Assembly (NCBI RefSeq): GCF_009707545.1
Contig: NZ_WLYK01000019.1
Location: forward strand, 1 to 55,795
Source: Nakamurella alba
GTDB taxonomy: Bacteria > Actinomycetota > Actinomycetes > Mycobacteriales > Nakamurellaceae
Reading direction: 5' to 3'
DNA: 55,795 nt
The translations under genes were made by a program, and so were the position numbers. Positions 1 through 8,747 of this stretch are shown one piece after another; the stretch's first letter is position 1, and each line of letters starts with the position of its first letter. Under the pieces are notes generated by a model. It was not told where the DNA came from and did not search any database. It saw only the letters and a program-made list of their open reading frames with translations.

Positions 1-64
1 AGCCGGCACCCCGACCACAGCCCCGGCACGCCCTCGACCGACGAAACCAATTCCGCAACAGCCC

Positions 65-232
65 CACCGTGAGGGCAGACGGCCCCGGAAGGCCGGATCT
101 CCCGCCCGGCGGCCTTCGTTGGCCCTTCACCACGGCACCCGACCGCGGACCGCAGATTCGTCAACGAGGTCCCGGTTCTCGCAGGTCCCGGGCCGTCCAC
201 CGACGCACCGTGAGGGCAGACGGCCCCGGAAG
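65..232. repeat. Two 27-bp direct repeats upstream of the sigma factor
   Basis: An identical 27-bp sequence beginning CACCGTGAGGGCAGACG occurs at 65-91 and 206-232, a period of 141 bp. Both copies lie in the 445-bp stretch before the sigma-factor start, where I see no convincing gene. They could be promoter or operator copies, or a simple duplication; nothing in the sequence decides this. Confidence 0.7.
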
Positions 233-445
233 TGCGCAGGTCCGGACCGGCAGGCGCTTGCACGATCAGGGAGCGGCTCCGGATCCGCCGATGTCCGGCC
301 TCAACCTTTCGGCGCCGCTGGGCGTGGGCATGGTGTGATCGAGATCGATGAACGAACGGCGCCGCTCGCGGTCCTACCGTTTCCCGGCGCGGGGACCGGC
401 GACGAGCCCGTGCGACCGCTCCCCCTGCAGGGACGGCGGACCACG

Positions 446-946
446 GTGAGCAACTCGGAGTCCGCGTTCGAGATGTTGTTCCGTGCCGAGTACGCCGGGA
501 CGGTCCGGCTGGCCACCCTGCTCGGCGCCGACGATCCGGAGAACCTCGCCCAGGAGGCGTTCGTCCGGCTGCACGACCGCTGGGACAAGCTGTCCGACCC
601 GGCAGCCGCCGGTGGCTACCTGCGCGCCACGGTCACCAATCTGGCGCGGTCCCGGCACCGCCACCTCAAGGTGGTCCGCCGGTGGTCGCGGCCGCAACCG
701 GAACCGGTGCACGACGCCGAGCTCATCGCCCTGCAACGGGCCGATCACCGGGCCATCATCGCTGCGCTGCAGCAGCTCTCGGACAGACACCGGGAGGCCC
801 TGGTACTCCGCTACTGGCTGGACCTGTCCGAGAAGGACATCGCCGCCGCCATGGGTGTCGCCCAGGGCACCGTCAAATCCCATGTCTCGCGCGGCCTCTC
901 GGCCCTGCGCACCATTCTCGACACGACTTCCGGAGGACCCTCATGA
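446..946 (+). CDS. ECF/SigE-family RNA polymerase sigma factor
   Basis: A small alternative sigma factor that would direct RNA polymerase to a specific regulon. From the chosen GTG the protein is 166 aa, the usual size of SigE-like ECF factors. The N-terminal half is region 2 (FEMLFRAEY, then the LAQEAFVRLHDRW helix). The C-terminal half is region 4 with its helix-turn-helix (LRYWLDLSEKDIAAAMGVA, then GTVKSHVSRGL). The frame stays open upstream to an ATG at 119 (275 aa), but that extension is low-complexity and Arg/Pro-rich, so I start at GTG 446, behind an AGGGA. GTG 335 is an alternative. The last codons overlap the start of the next gene (ATGA), so the two are translationally coupled. That suggests the downstream membrane protein is its regulator or partner. 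Confidence 0.88.
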   Translation: MSNSESAFEMLFRAEYAGTVRLATLLGADDPENLAQEAFVRLHDRWDKLSDPAAAGGYLRATVTNLARSRHRHLKVVRRWSRPQPEPVHDAELIALQRADHRAIIAALQQLSDRHREALVLRYWLDLSEKDIAAAMGVAQGTVKSHVSRGLSALRTILDTTSGGPS

Positions 947-2379
947 ACCCCGACGAACTGCGTGACGCGCTCGATGCGCACGCCCGGTCGGTGACTCCCG
1001 ACACCGACGCCGCCTGGCGGTCCTTCGCCGCCGGGCAGTCCTCCGCCGACCCCGCCGGTCGCGGCCACTCCCCTCGGCGGACCGTGGTGCGGCGCTATGC
1101 CGGACCGATCCTCGCGGCGGCGGTGGTGGCCGGCATCGCCGCCACGTCGTTCACCCTGCTCCGTTCCACTGACGACGGGCTCGGCACCGGCGGCCCGGGC
1201 GACGGTGGCGCTGCGGCACCGTGCCCCACCGTGTCGACCCTTGGGATTCCCTCCGCCGCCGCTCTCACCGAACGACCGACGATCGCTGCGGAGTCGACCG
1301 ACACGGCTGCGCCGCGCGCCTGGTCGACCACGATCACCGTGACGGCGCAGCCCGGTGCCGACTCCGCTTCCGCCACGGACCTGCCGCTCGCGGTGAGCAG
1401 CGCCCCGGTGGAGACCGGAATCGGTGCGGCACCTACGGCTTCCACCAGCGTTGCCGACGAGAGCGCCCCCGCGAACACCACCGAGGTCGCCACGTCCGCA
1501 CCCCCCGTCACCGGTCGACCGCCCACATCGGCACCGACCGCCGAGGCGCCTGATGTGTCCGCCACCGAGCCCACCGTTTCCGAGCCCACCGCCACCGACA
1601 CCCGGCCGACCCTGGAGCCGGTCTCGTCCGCGCCGGCCACCGTCGCCCCGACGGCCGGGGCCGAGCCGGTCGTGCCGACGCTGTCCGCCGAGGTCGCCCC
1701 GGAGGTGAGCACGATCGTCGACTGCGACCCGGCCACGTCCACCCCGGCTCCGGTGACCACCGACCCGGTCCTGCCTGCCAGCTCGGCCCCGGACGCCACG
1801 GCGACGCTCGCGCCGGAATCGACGCCGGCCGTCGCACCGCCGAGCAGGTCGGCCTCCGATGTCCCTGGGCCGTCGACGTCGTCCGAGCGACAGACCACCC
1901 CGGAGATGGAGAGTTGGGTCAGGGGCACCGATCCCTGGGCGGCATCGGTCTGCACCAGGCAGGGAGACCAAGCCACGCTGACAGTCGGCGGCGCCGAAAG
2001 CACCGTCACGACAACCGGAAGCGTTGCCTGCTTCGACACGGAAAGCAGTCTCGACGCCATCGCGATCTCTGCCTTCGGGATCGAGACGTCGTGGACCACC
2101 ACCGACACCAGCTTCGTTCTCTGGGGCGTCGCGCCTCAGGATCTCGGTATCACTTCCGTGATCGTCTCCATCAACGACAGTTCGAACGTCGTGACCACGA
2201 CAGAAATCGACAAGATCGACGCTTTCGCGATCACTGCCCCCTGCGACTCGAGCGTGTCTGTGACCGGGTTGGATTCAGCAGGCAACGAGGTCGTCACGAC
2301 GACCTCACCCAAGGCCTGCGTCAAGGTCGGTCCGGTCGGGCCCCCGTCGTCGACGACCTCCGCCCCGGCCACCCGCTGA
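943..2379 (+). CDS. Mucin-like single-pass membrane protein coupled to the sigma factor
   Basis: This is a 478-aa protein whose ATG overlaps the sigma-factor stop and sits behind a GGAGGA site. Residues 1-50 are a short hydrophilic cytoplasmic part. One hydrophobic segment follows at about 53-75 (YAGPILAAAVVAGIAATSF). About 250 residues of Ser/Thr/Pro/Ala/Val low-complexity sequence come next, and then a C-terminal region of about 160 aa with several cysteines. I see no HxxxCxxC zinc-anti-sigma motif. Position and topology resemble a sigma-factor regulator with an extracytoplasmic sensor or cell-wall-spanning stalk, but this is inferred from context. The linker looks like a candidate for O-glycosylation. 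Specific function is unknown. Confidence 0.75.
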   Translation: MNPDELRDALDAHARSVTPDTDAAWRSFAAGQSSADPAGRGHSPRRTVVRRYAGPILAAAVVAGIAATSFTLLRSTDDGLGTGGPGDGGAAAPCPTVSTLGIPSAAALTERPTIAAESTDTAAPRAWSTTITVTAQPGADSASATDLPLAVSSAPVETGIGAAPTASTSVADESAPANTTEVATSAPPVTGRPPTSAPTAEAPDVSATEPTVSEPTATDTRPTLEPVSSAPATVAPTAGAEPVVPTLSAEVAPEVSTIVDCDPATSTPAPVTTDPVLPASSAPDATATLAPESTPAVAPPSRSASDVPGPSTSSERQTTPEMESWVRGTDPWAASVCTRQGDQATLTVGGAESTVTTTGSVACFDTESSLDAIAISAFGIETSWTTTDTSFVLWGVAPQDLGITSVIVSINDSSNVVTTTEIDKIDAFAITAPCDSSVSVTGLDSAGNEVVTTTSPKACVKVGPVGPPSSTTSAPATR

Positions 2380-2444
2380 CCGAAACGTCGCACGGACGGA
2401 AGCGCCCGTGCGAATCCATCCACAACGTCGGTTCCCTCCACAGC

Positions 2445-2479
2445 CCGCCCGGTCGGTCCTTCGCGGACAGGCCGGGCGG
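2445..2479. terminator. Stem-loop between the sigma operon and the AbiEi-like gene
   Basis: CCGCCCGG (2445-2452) pairs with CCGGGCGG (2472-2479), with an inner GTCC/GGAC stem around a TTCGC loop. There is no U-tract. It lies after the sigma-factor operon and 15 bp before the next start codon, so it could be a terminator or a 5' leader structure. Confidence 0.35.
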
Positions 2480-2494
2480 CACCATGCTGGGCCC

Positions 2495-3379
2495 ATGACA
2501 CGAGAGCGATCCGAGGTTCGGCGCCGGGGAACGTTCTTCGGCCCGGCTGCCTACATGACACCCACCGAACGGCATCGGCTGCAGGTCTTCGAGGTGCTGG
2601 CCAGGCTGTCGCAGCCGGCGGTGATCTCGCACCTGAGTGCGGCCGTCCTGCACGGCTTCCCGCTGTTCCGGATCCTGCTCGGCGCTGTGCATGTCACCCG
2701 GCCGCCCGGCGGATCCTCCAACGTCTCCAGCGGGATCCACTCGCATGCAGGCACTCTCGAACCGGCCGAGGTCATCACGATCGAAGGCGTCACGGTGACC
2801 TCGGCGGCCCGCACGGTGATCGACTGCCTGCGCACGCTCGATCCGGTGGCGGGGCTGATCCTGCTGGAGTCGGCGATGCACCGTGAGCAGGTCACCCGGG
2901 CCGAACTCGAGGAGTCCCTGGCGCGCCGCCCGCGACTGGCCGGAAGTGCGGCGATCCGCTCCACCCTCGCCGCCGCCGATCCGGCCTCGACCGGCGCGTT
3001 GTGGACGCGCAGCCGGGCCGTGTTCCTGGGCCACCGGGGCAGACTCCCGAGATCCCACGTCCCACTGCAGGATCACACCGGGACAATGCTCGGCTGCGCC
3101 GACCTGTGGTTCCCCGGCGGGCTTGTCGTCGTCCTGCACGGACCGGGGCGACGAACGCCGTGTGCGGTGCCCCGCCTGGACCAACAGGCCTGCATCGCAG
3201 CGGGTCTCACCTACGAGCAGTGGACCTGGGCCGACCTCGACCAGCCGGGCGAGCTCCGCCGCACGGTCCGGAAGGCGATCGAGAATGCCGCCGACCGGGC
3301 GGAGATGCTCAGGATGTCCGGTACACCTTGTGCTGGGCCGCCTGTGCCCGTGGCCGCAGCACGAGCAGGTCGACGTTGA
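2495..3379 (+). CDS. AbiEi-antitoxin-like protein with a degenerate DUF559-like C-terminus
   Basis: A 294-aa protein of the common actinobacterial type that joins an AbiEi-like region (SQPAVISHLSAAVLHGFPL, then an ITIEGVTVTSAARTVID segment) to a restriction-endonuclease-like DUF559 tail. In that tail the usual Dfxwpxxxlv-vEvDG motif appears as CADLWFPGGLVVVLHG. The first Asp is kept, but the Glu and Asp of the EvDG half are lost, so nuclease activity is unlikely. I used the ATG at 2495; the frame is open from 2408. No toxin partner gene lies beside it. The last 71 bp overlap the convergent SDR gene, so the extreme C-terminus may not be conserved. Function is unknown; an antitoxin or DNA-binding role is inferred from the family only. 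Confidence 0.65.
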   Translation: MTRERSEVRRRGTFFGPAAYMTPTERHRLQVFEVLARLSQPAVISHLSAAVLHGFPLFRILLGAVHVTRPPGGSSNVSSGIHSHAGTLEPAEVITIEGVTVTSAARTVIDCLRTLDPVAGLILLESAMHREQVTRAELEESLARRPRLAGSAAIRSTLAAADPASTGALWTRSRAVFLGHRGRLPRSHVPLQDHTGTMLGCADLWFPGGLVVVLHGPGRRTPCAVPRLDQQACIAAGLTYEQWTWADLDQPGELRRTVRKAIENAADRAEMLRMSGTPCAGPPVPVAAARAGRR

Positions 3380-4064
3380 CATGGGCCGGCCTGGTGACCG
3401 CCCAGCCGATGGTGTCCGCGACGTCGTCGGCGGTCAGCGGTTCGTCCACGCCCTGGTAGATCGCAGCGGCCTTCGCCTCGTCGCCGCCGAACCGGTTCAC
3501 CGAGAACTCGTCGGTACGAACCATTCCCGGTGCGATCTCGATGACCCGCACCGGCTTGTCGAACAGCTCCAGCCGCAGGGTGGAGGCGATGACATGCGTG
3601 CCGTGCTTCGCGGCGACGTACCCGCCACCGCCCTCGTAGGCGGTGAACCCGGCGGTGGACGAGACGAACACCAATGTCCCGGCGCCGCTCTCGATCAGCT
3701 TCGGGAGAAGCGCCTGGGTGACGTGCAGGGTGCCCATGACGTTGACGTCGTACATCGCCTGCCAGTCGTCGGGATTGCCGGTTGCGACCGGGTCCGCGCC
3801 CAGCGCCCCACCGGCATTGTTGATCAGCACGTCGACCCGGTCCAGCCCGGCGGCGAACGAGTCCACCGCAGCCCGGTCGGTGACGTCCAGGACATGCGCC
3901 ACGCCGCCGATCTCCGCAGCGAGCGCCTCGATCCGGTCGGCCCGGCGGGCGGCCAGCACCACCCGGTACCCGGCGGCGGCCAGCGTCCGGGCGGTGGCGG
4001 CGCCGATCCCGCTGCTCGCTCCGGTCACCACGGCGACGGGTGCATCAGGGCTGGTCTGCGTCAT
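3309..4064 (-). CDS. SDR-family NAD(P)-dependent oxidoreductase
   Basis: A classical short-chain dehydrogenase/reductase of 251 aa. It has the nucleotide-binding TGASSGIG near residue 15, the structural NNAG near 85, a catalytic Ser in FVSSTAG, and YVAAK (Tyr-xxx-Lys). The sequence resembles the YdfG-like serine/3-hydroxy-acid dehydrogenase subgroup, but the substrate cannot be read from it. The ATG is preceded by a GAGGA ribosome site. It is transcribed alone, with its 3' end overlapping the convergent AbiEi-like gene. Confidence 0.9.
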   Translation of the reverse strand: MTQTSPDAPVAVVTGASSGIGAATARTLAAAGYRVVLAARRADRIEALAAEIGGVAHVLDVTDRAAVDSFAAGLDRVDVLINNAGGALGADPVATGNPDDWQAMYDVNVMGTLHVTQALLPKLIESGAGTLVFVSSTAGFTAYEGGGGYVAAKHGTHVIASTLRLELFDKPVRVIEIAPGMVRTDEFSVNRFGGDEAKAAAIYQGVDEPLTADDVADTIGWAVTRPAHVNVDLLVLRPRAQAAQHKVYRTS

Positions 4065-4115
4065 GTCCGGTCCTCACGTCGATCCACGGCCCCGATCGGG
4101 CCGCGTCCATCCTGC

Positions 4116-4132
4116 CCCGTCGGTCCGACGGG
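4116..4132 (-). terminator. Short GC-rich hairpin downstream of the toxin gene
   Basis: CCCGTCGG and CCGACGGG form a perfect 8-bp inverted repeat around a single base. It lies between the end of the DUF5615 gene and the start of the SDR gene, both on the minus strand, and is a plausible terminator for the toxin-antitoxin pair. There is no U-tract. Confidence 0.4.
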
Positions 4133-4202
4133 TGACCGGTCGGGTCAGGGGACCCGCCGGAGCCTGGACCGTCCGGTGCTCTGTCCTGCAACGAGCCGAC
4201 GG

Positions 4203-4559
4203 TCAGCGGTGGCGAACGACCAGTGCTGTCAGGTGCAGTTCCACATGATTGCTGTGATCAAAAGCCTGGAGGATCTCTTCGAGGTATGCGTCCATCAAGG
4301 CCAGCAGCTCGGTGTTGGAGATGTTGCCCGTTGCCACGTGGAGAAGTCGGCTCGGTGTGTTGTCGAGGATGTGCGTGTCACGGAAGTCCGAGTCCTTTGA
4401 CACCACGATCCGGTTCTGCGCGTCAGCTACGGAACAGATGTCGTCGTCCGAGGTTCGGTTCTGGTCGGGAAGCTCCAACGTATGGACGGCATCATGTCCC
4501 AGTTCCGTCAGATGGACAGCCAGGCGCCGCGGCAATTGGGCATCGACAAGGAACTTCAC
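4203..4559 (-). CDS. DUF5615-family PIN-like protein (probable toxin)
   Basis: A 118-aa protein with the DUF5615/Mut7-C PIN-like signature: N-terminal KFLVDAQLP, then VVSKDSDFRD. The conserved Asp residues (D6, and D in the SKDSDF loop) are those expected to hold metal in PIN-like RNases. The GTG start overlaps the stop of the DUF433 gene in a GTGA arrangement, which is typical of such pairs. By family and context it is the likely RNase-type toxin of a two-gene module. The toxin role is inferred from other DUF433/DUF5615 pairs. Confidence 0.82.
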   Translation of the reverse strand: MKFLVDAQLPRRLAVHLTELGHDAVHTLELPDQNRTSDDDICSVADAQNRIVVSKDSDFRDTHILDNTPSRLLHVATGNISNTELLALMDAYLEEILQAFDHSNHVELHLTALVVRHR

Positions 4560-4786
4560 GCGGCCCCGAGGGGAACCACATGGCCGCCCGCGGTGAGCGC
4601 CCCGAACTCCAGTGCGGCGAGGATGTCGTCCCTTTCCAGGTCCGGGTAGTCCTCGAGAATGTCGTCGATCGACATGCCGCCGGCTAGCAACTCCAGCAGG
4701 AAACGAACCGGGTACCTCAGGCCACGGACCACCGGCTGCCCATGGCAGATCGTCGGGTCCGTGGTGATGCGGGCGAGCCGGGACAT
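4556..4786 (-). CDS. DUF433-family antitoxin
   Basis: A 76-aa protein with the DUF433 pattern: RITTDPTICHGQPVVRGLR, a central helix, then IDDILEDYPDLERDDILAAL. DUF433 is a helical DNA-binding domain found in VapB-like antitoxins paired with DUF5615 toxins. It is the first gene of the pair and overlaps the downstream toxin by 4 bp. A TATTCT hexamer lies 6 nt before the ATG, so the transcript is probably leaderless. An antitoxin encoded first with an overlapping toxin is the usual order, and autoregulation is expected. Confidence 0.85.
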   Translation of the reverse strand: MSRLARITTDPTICHGQPVVRGLRYPVRFLLELLAGGMSIDDILEDYPDLERDDILAALEFGALTAGGHVVPLGAA

Positions 4787-4792
4787 GCGCCA

Positions 4793-4798
4793 AGAATA
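4793..4798 (-). promoter_or_regulatory. Leaderless -10 element of the DUF433/DUF5615 module
   Basis: On the minus strand TATTCT (4798 to 4793) ends 6 nt before the ATG at 4786. TANNNT at this distance matches leaderless actinobacterial promoters, and no Shine-Dalgarno sequence is visible. Confidence 0.5.
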
Positions 4799-4823
4799 GC
4801 CGTCGTGGGCCTCACCTGCGGGT

Positions 4824-5663
4824 TCAGGCCGCCTCGCGCTCCCGTGCTGCGCGCAGGGCCGGGCCCTCGCGGACCGAGGCGGGCACGGTGAGGGCGACGG
4901 TCCGGAGGGTGCGGACGGTGGTGGTCGCGACGAGGTCGGTGGTGGGCAGGCCCGGCAGCCGGTACATCCGGCGGGCCCAGCGCGGGAGCGTCGAGAGGGC
5001 GAGCCCGGTCAGCCCACCCCAGGCGACGCGGGCCGGGGTCAGCCACTGCACCCAGCCGGGCATCGGCGGGACGGCGAGCGCCCGGGCACCGGCAGCGGCC
5101 TCGGGCAGCAGCGCGAGCTGCGGGCGCACGGTGCGGAAGTACTCGTCCAGCTGCCGGAGATCACGAGGGACGTCGGCCTCCCGGACACCCACCATCACCG
5201 CCGGCCGCACCTGCTCCTGCAGGTACGCAGCGGCACCGTCGCGGTCCACCAGACCCACCCGGCGGGCCAGGTCCACGAAGGAACCGACCTCGCAGCAGTG
5301 CACCCAGAGCAGCAGGTCGGGCTGGTCCAGCCGGTACTCCTCGCCGGTGAACGGGTCGGTGCCGCGCAGCTTGCGGTGGATACCGCGCACCCGGGCGGCG
5401 GCCCGCCCGGCCTCGTCGACGGTGCCCCAGGTCATGGTGGCGACGAACTCGGTGGTCCGGGTCAGCCGCCCCCAGGGATCGGCCTCGAACCCGCCGTGCG
5501 CCGCCACCGCGGCCATCGCCCGCGGGTGCAACGCCTGCAGCAGCAGGGCACGCAGTCCGGCAACGGCGAAGACCGGGTCCTCGTGGATCAGCCGGGTCAC
5601 GCTGTCCGGCGCGAACATCGCGGCAGCTCCCGCTTCGCCGGCGTCGTCCGTCCCCGCATCCAC
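4824..5663 (-). CDS. MpaB-family oxygenase (DUF2236)
   Basis: A 279-aa MpaB/latex-clearing-protein-like protein. The family signature LLLQALHPRAMAAVAAHGGF is followed by TTEFVATMTWG, then VHCCEVGSFVDLARR, and a C-terminal PMPGWVQWLTP. The family is haem-linked through conserved His residues; a particular substrate is not evident. The frame is open to an ATG at 5777, but the added 38 residues look non-coding. A TACCCT hexamer lies 7 nt before the GTG at 5663, which supports a leaderless start there. It stands alone between the toxin-antitoxin pair and the malic enzyme. Confidence 0.82.
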   Translation of the reverse strand: MDAGTDDAGEAGAAAMFAPDSVTRLIHEDPVFAVAGLRALLLQALHPRAMAAVAAHGGFEADPWGRLTRTTEFVATMTWGTVDEAGRAAARVRGIHRKLRGTDPFTGEEYRLDQPDLLLWVHCCEVGSFVDLARRVGLVDRDGAAAYLQEQVRPAVMVGVREADVPRDLRQLDEYFRTVRPQLALLPEAAAGARALAVPPMPGWVQWLTPARVAWGGLTGLALSTLPRWARRMYRLPGLPTTDLVATTTVRTLRTVALTVPASVREGPALRAAREREAA

Positions 5664-5670
5664 CCTGCCG

Positions 5671-5676
5671 AGGGTA
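5671..5676 (-). promoter_or_regulatory. Leaderless -10 element of the MpaB-family gene
   Basis: On the minus strand TACCCT (5676 to 5671) ends 7 nt before the GTG at 5663. It is used here as support for choosing that start over the longer reading frame. Confidence 0.4.
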
Positions 5677-5836
5677 ACCGCGTACCGACCGGGCCGCTCC
5701 GACGTTCCTCGGCCGACCAGGCTCTGCTGGGAGATGCCCACGGACGTCCGGGTCGGGCGAGCCGGTGCGGACCGCACCGACCGCCGATCGGGCCGGACCG
5801 GACCGCGCTCGGTCCGATCCGCACCTGCCCGCTGCG

Positions 5837-7240
<1,404 letters not shown>

Positions 7241-7679
7241 CGGTGTCCTCTTCGTCGAGGTGGGAGCTGTCGGTGTGGGACTCCCGGGCGGTGCAGCGGC
7301 AATCGCCGTGGCACATCGGGCCAGAGGTTCCTATCACGGAACGCCGTGACGGTCCTGCCGCCGGTGGTGTGCCTCACGCCGCCATTGCGCCGGCCCGGGC
7401 CCACCCCAGGGCGGGGGACGTAGCCGGGGCGCGTACGAAGGTGGCGACTCCAAGCACACCCGTCCCAATCGCGGCAACTTCATACGCGTCGACGATCATG
7501 ATCCTCGCGCCAGGTGGGGCGGGGTCAGCGGGCGGTGACGGCGGAGGTGAGGGACCGCCGCACCGGGACGACGACTGCGAGCACCGGACCGGCGGGGCTC
7601 GATGCGAGGCGTGCCCGGTGTGACAGGACCCGGGAGCTGCGCCGGATCGGTGCGCCCGGTCGCGGGCTATGTTCGCAGC
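7241..7679. other. Non-coding stretch between malic enzyme and PHP gene
   Basis: About 440 bp between divergently transcribed genes. I see no convincing gene. A minus-strand frame of 41 codons at 7374-7499 starts with ATG and is less G+C-rich than its surroundings, but it has no recognisable motif. The region should carry the promoters of both flanking genes. Confidence 0.5.
7668..7673 (+). promoter_or_regulatory. Leaderless -10 element of the HhH-PHP gene
   Basis: TATGTT ends 6 nt before the ATG at 7680, the spacing expected when transcription starts at the A of the start codon. No ribosome-binding site is visible. Confidence 0.5.
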
Positions 7680-8696
7680 ATGGACCCCGTCGCCGCCCTC
7701 CGCAGGATCGCGTTCCTGCTCGAACGGCAGGTCGCACCGACGTACCGGGTGAAGGCGTTCCGGTCGGCATCCCTGGTCGCGGCCGGGATGACCGAGGACG
7801 AGCTGCGGGCGCGGGCGGCCGCGGGGTCGTTGAAGGACCTGCCCGGGATCGGGCCGAAGACCGCCGGTGTCATCGAGCAGGCACTGGCGGGCGGGACGCC
7901 GGACTACCTTGCCGACCTGGAGGCGACCGCCGGGCCGCTGGCCACCGGTGGCGAGGACCTGCGCGCGGCGCTGCGCGGCGACTTGCACTCGCACAGCGAC
8001 TGGTCCGACGGCGGCAGCCCGATCGAGGAGATGGCCATGACGGCCGCCGAGCTCGGCCACGAATACCTGGCGCTGACCGACCACTCCCCCCGGCTCACCG
8101 TCGCCAACGGGCTCAGCGTCGAGCGGCTGTACAAGCAGCTGCGGATCGTCCGGGCGGTCAACAAGCACTTCGACGACTTCACCCTGCTGTCCGGCATCGA
8201 GTGCGACATCAACGAGGACGGCACGCTGGACCAGACCGACGAGCTGCTCGGCACCGTCGACATCGTCGTCGGATCGGTGCACTCGAAGCTGCGCGCCTCC
8301 TCGGCGGTGATGACGAAGCGGATGCTGGCCGGCATCGCCTCGCCCTACATCGACGTGCTCGGGCACTGCACCGGGCGGTTGGTCACCGGCGGGCGCGGTA
8401 CCCGCCCGGAGAGCCAGTTCGACGCGGACGCGGTGTTCTCCGCCTGCGCCGAGCGCGGGGTCGCGGTGGAGATCAACAGCCGCCCCGAGCGGCTGGATCC
8501 GCCGAAAAGGCTGCTGCGGCAAGCGGTCGAGACCGGCTGCCTGTTCTCGATCGACACCGACGCCCACGCCCCCGGCCAGCTCGACTTCCAGTCCTACGGC
8601 ACCGCCCGCGCGGTCGAGTGCGGGGTGCCGGAGGACCGGATCATCAACACCTGGCCGCTGGAGCAGTTGCTGGAGTGGACCCGCCGCTCCCGCTGA
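7680..8696 (+). CDS. HhH-PHP phosphoesterase (PolX-derived)
   Basis: A 338-aa protein. The N-terminal about 90 residues resemble the 8-kDa helix-hairpin-helix part of family-X DNA polymerases (ALRRIAFLLERQ, YRVKAFRSA, DLPGIGPKTAGVIEQ). The rest is a PHP metallo-phosphoesterase: DLHSHSDWSDG, ALTDHS, GIECDI, GSVHS, LGHCTGR and a final DTDAHAPGQL, supplying the expected His/Asp/Glu metal ligands. The polymerase palm present between these parts in PolX is absent. A DNA-end or nucleotide phosphoesterase role is plausible from the family but unproven. I start at ATG 7680 because it has a leaderless promoter; the frame is open from 7602. Confidence 0.88.
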   Translation: MDPVAALRRIAFLLERQVAPTYRVKAFRSASLVAAGMTEDELRARAAAGSLKDLPGIGPKTAGVIEQALAGGTPDYLADLEATAGPLATGGEDLRAALRGDLHSHSDWSDGGSPIEEMAMTAAELGHEYLALTDHSPRLTVANGLSVERLYKQLRIVRAVNKHFDDFTLLSGIECDINEDGTLDQTDELLGTVDIVVGSVHSKLRASSAVMTKRMLAGIASPYIDVLGHCTGRLVTGGRGTRPESQFDADAVFSACAERGVAVEINSRPERLDPPKRLLRQAVETGCLFSIDTDAHAPGQLDFQSYGTARAVECGVPEDRIINTWPLEQLLEWTRRSR

Positions 8697-8747
8697 CCGA
8701 TACGCCGGATCCCGCTGTGCCGCAGCACCTGTCGCCCGATACCGGTA

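Noticed and set aside
119..445. N-terminal extension of the sigma factor
   Set aside because: It would add 109 Arg/Pro/Gly-rich residues to a family that is normally about 170 aa; GTG 446 gives the right length.
7374..7499. 41-aa minus-strand frame between malic enzyme and PHP genes
   Set aside because: It starts with ATG and is slightly AT-richer, but it has no ribosome site, motif or partner.
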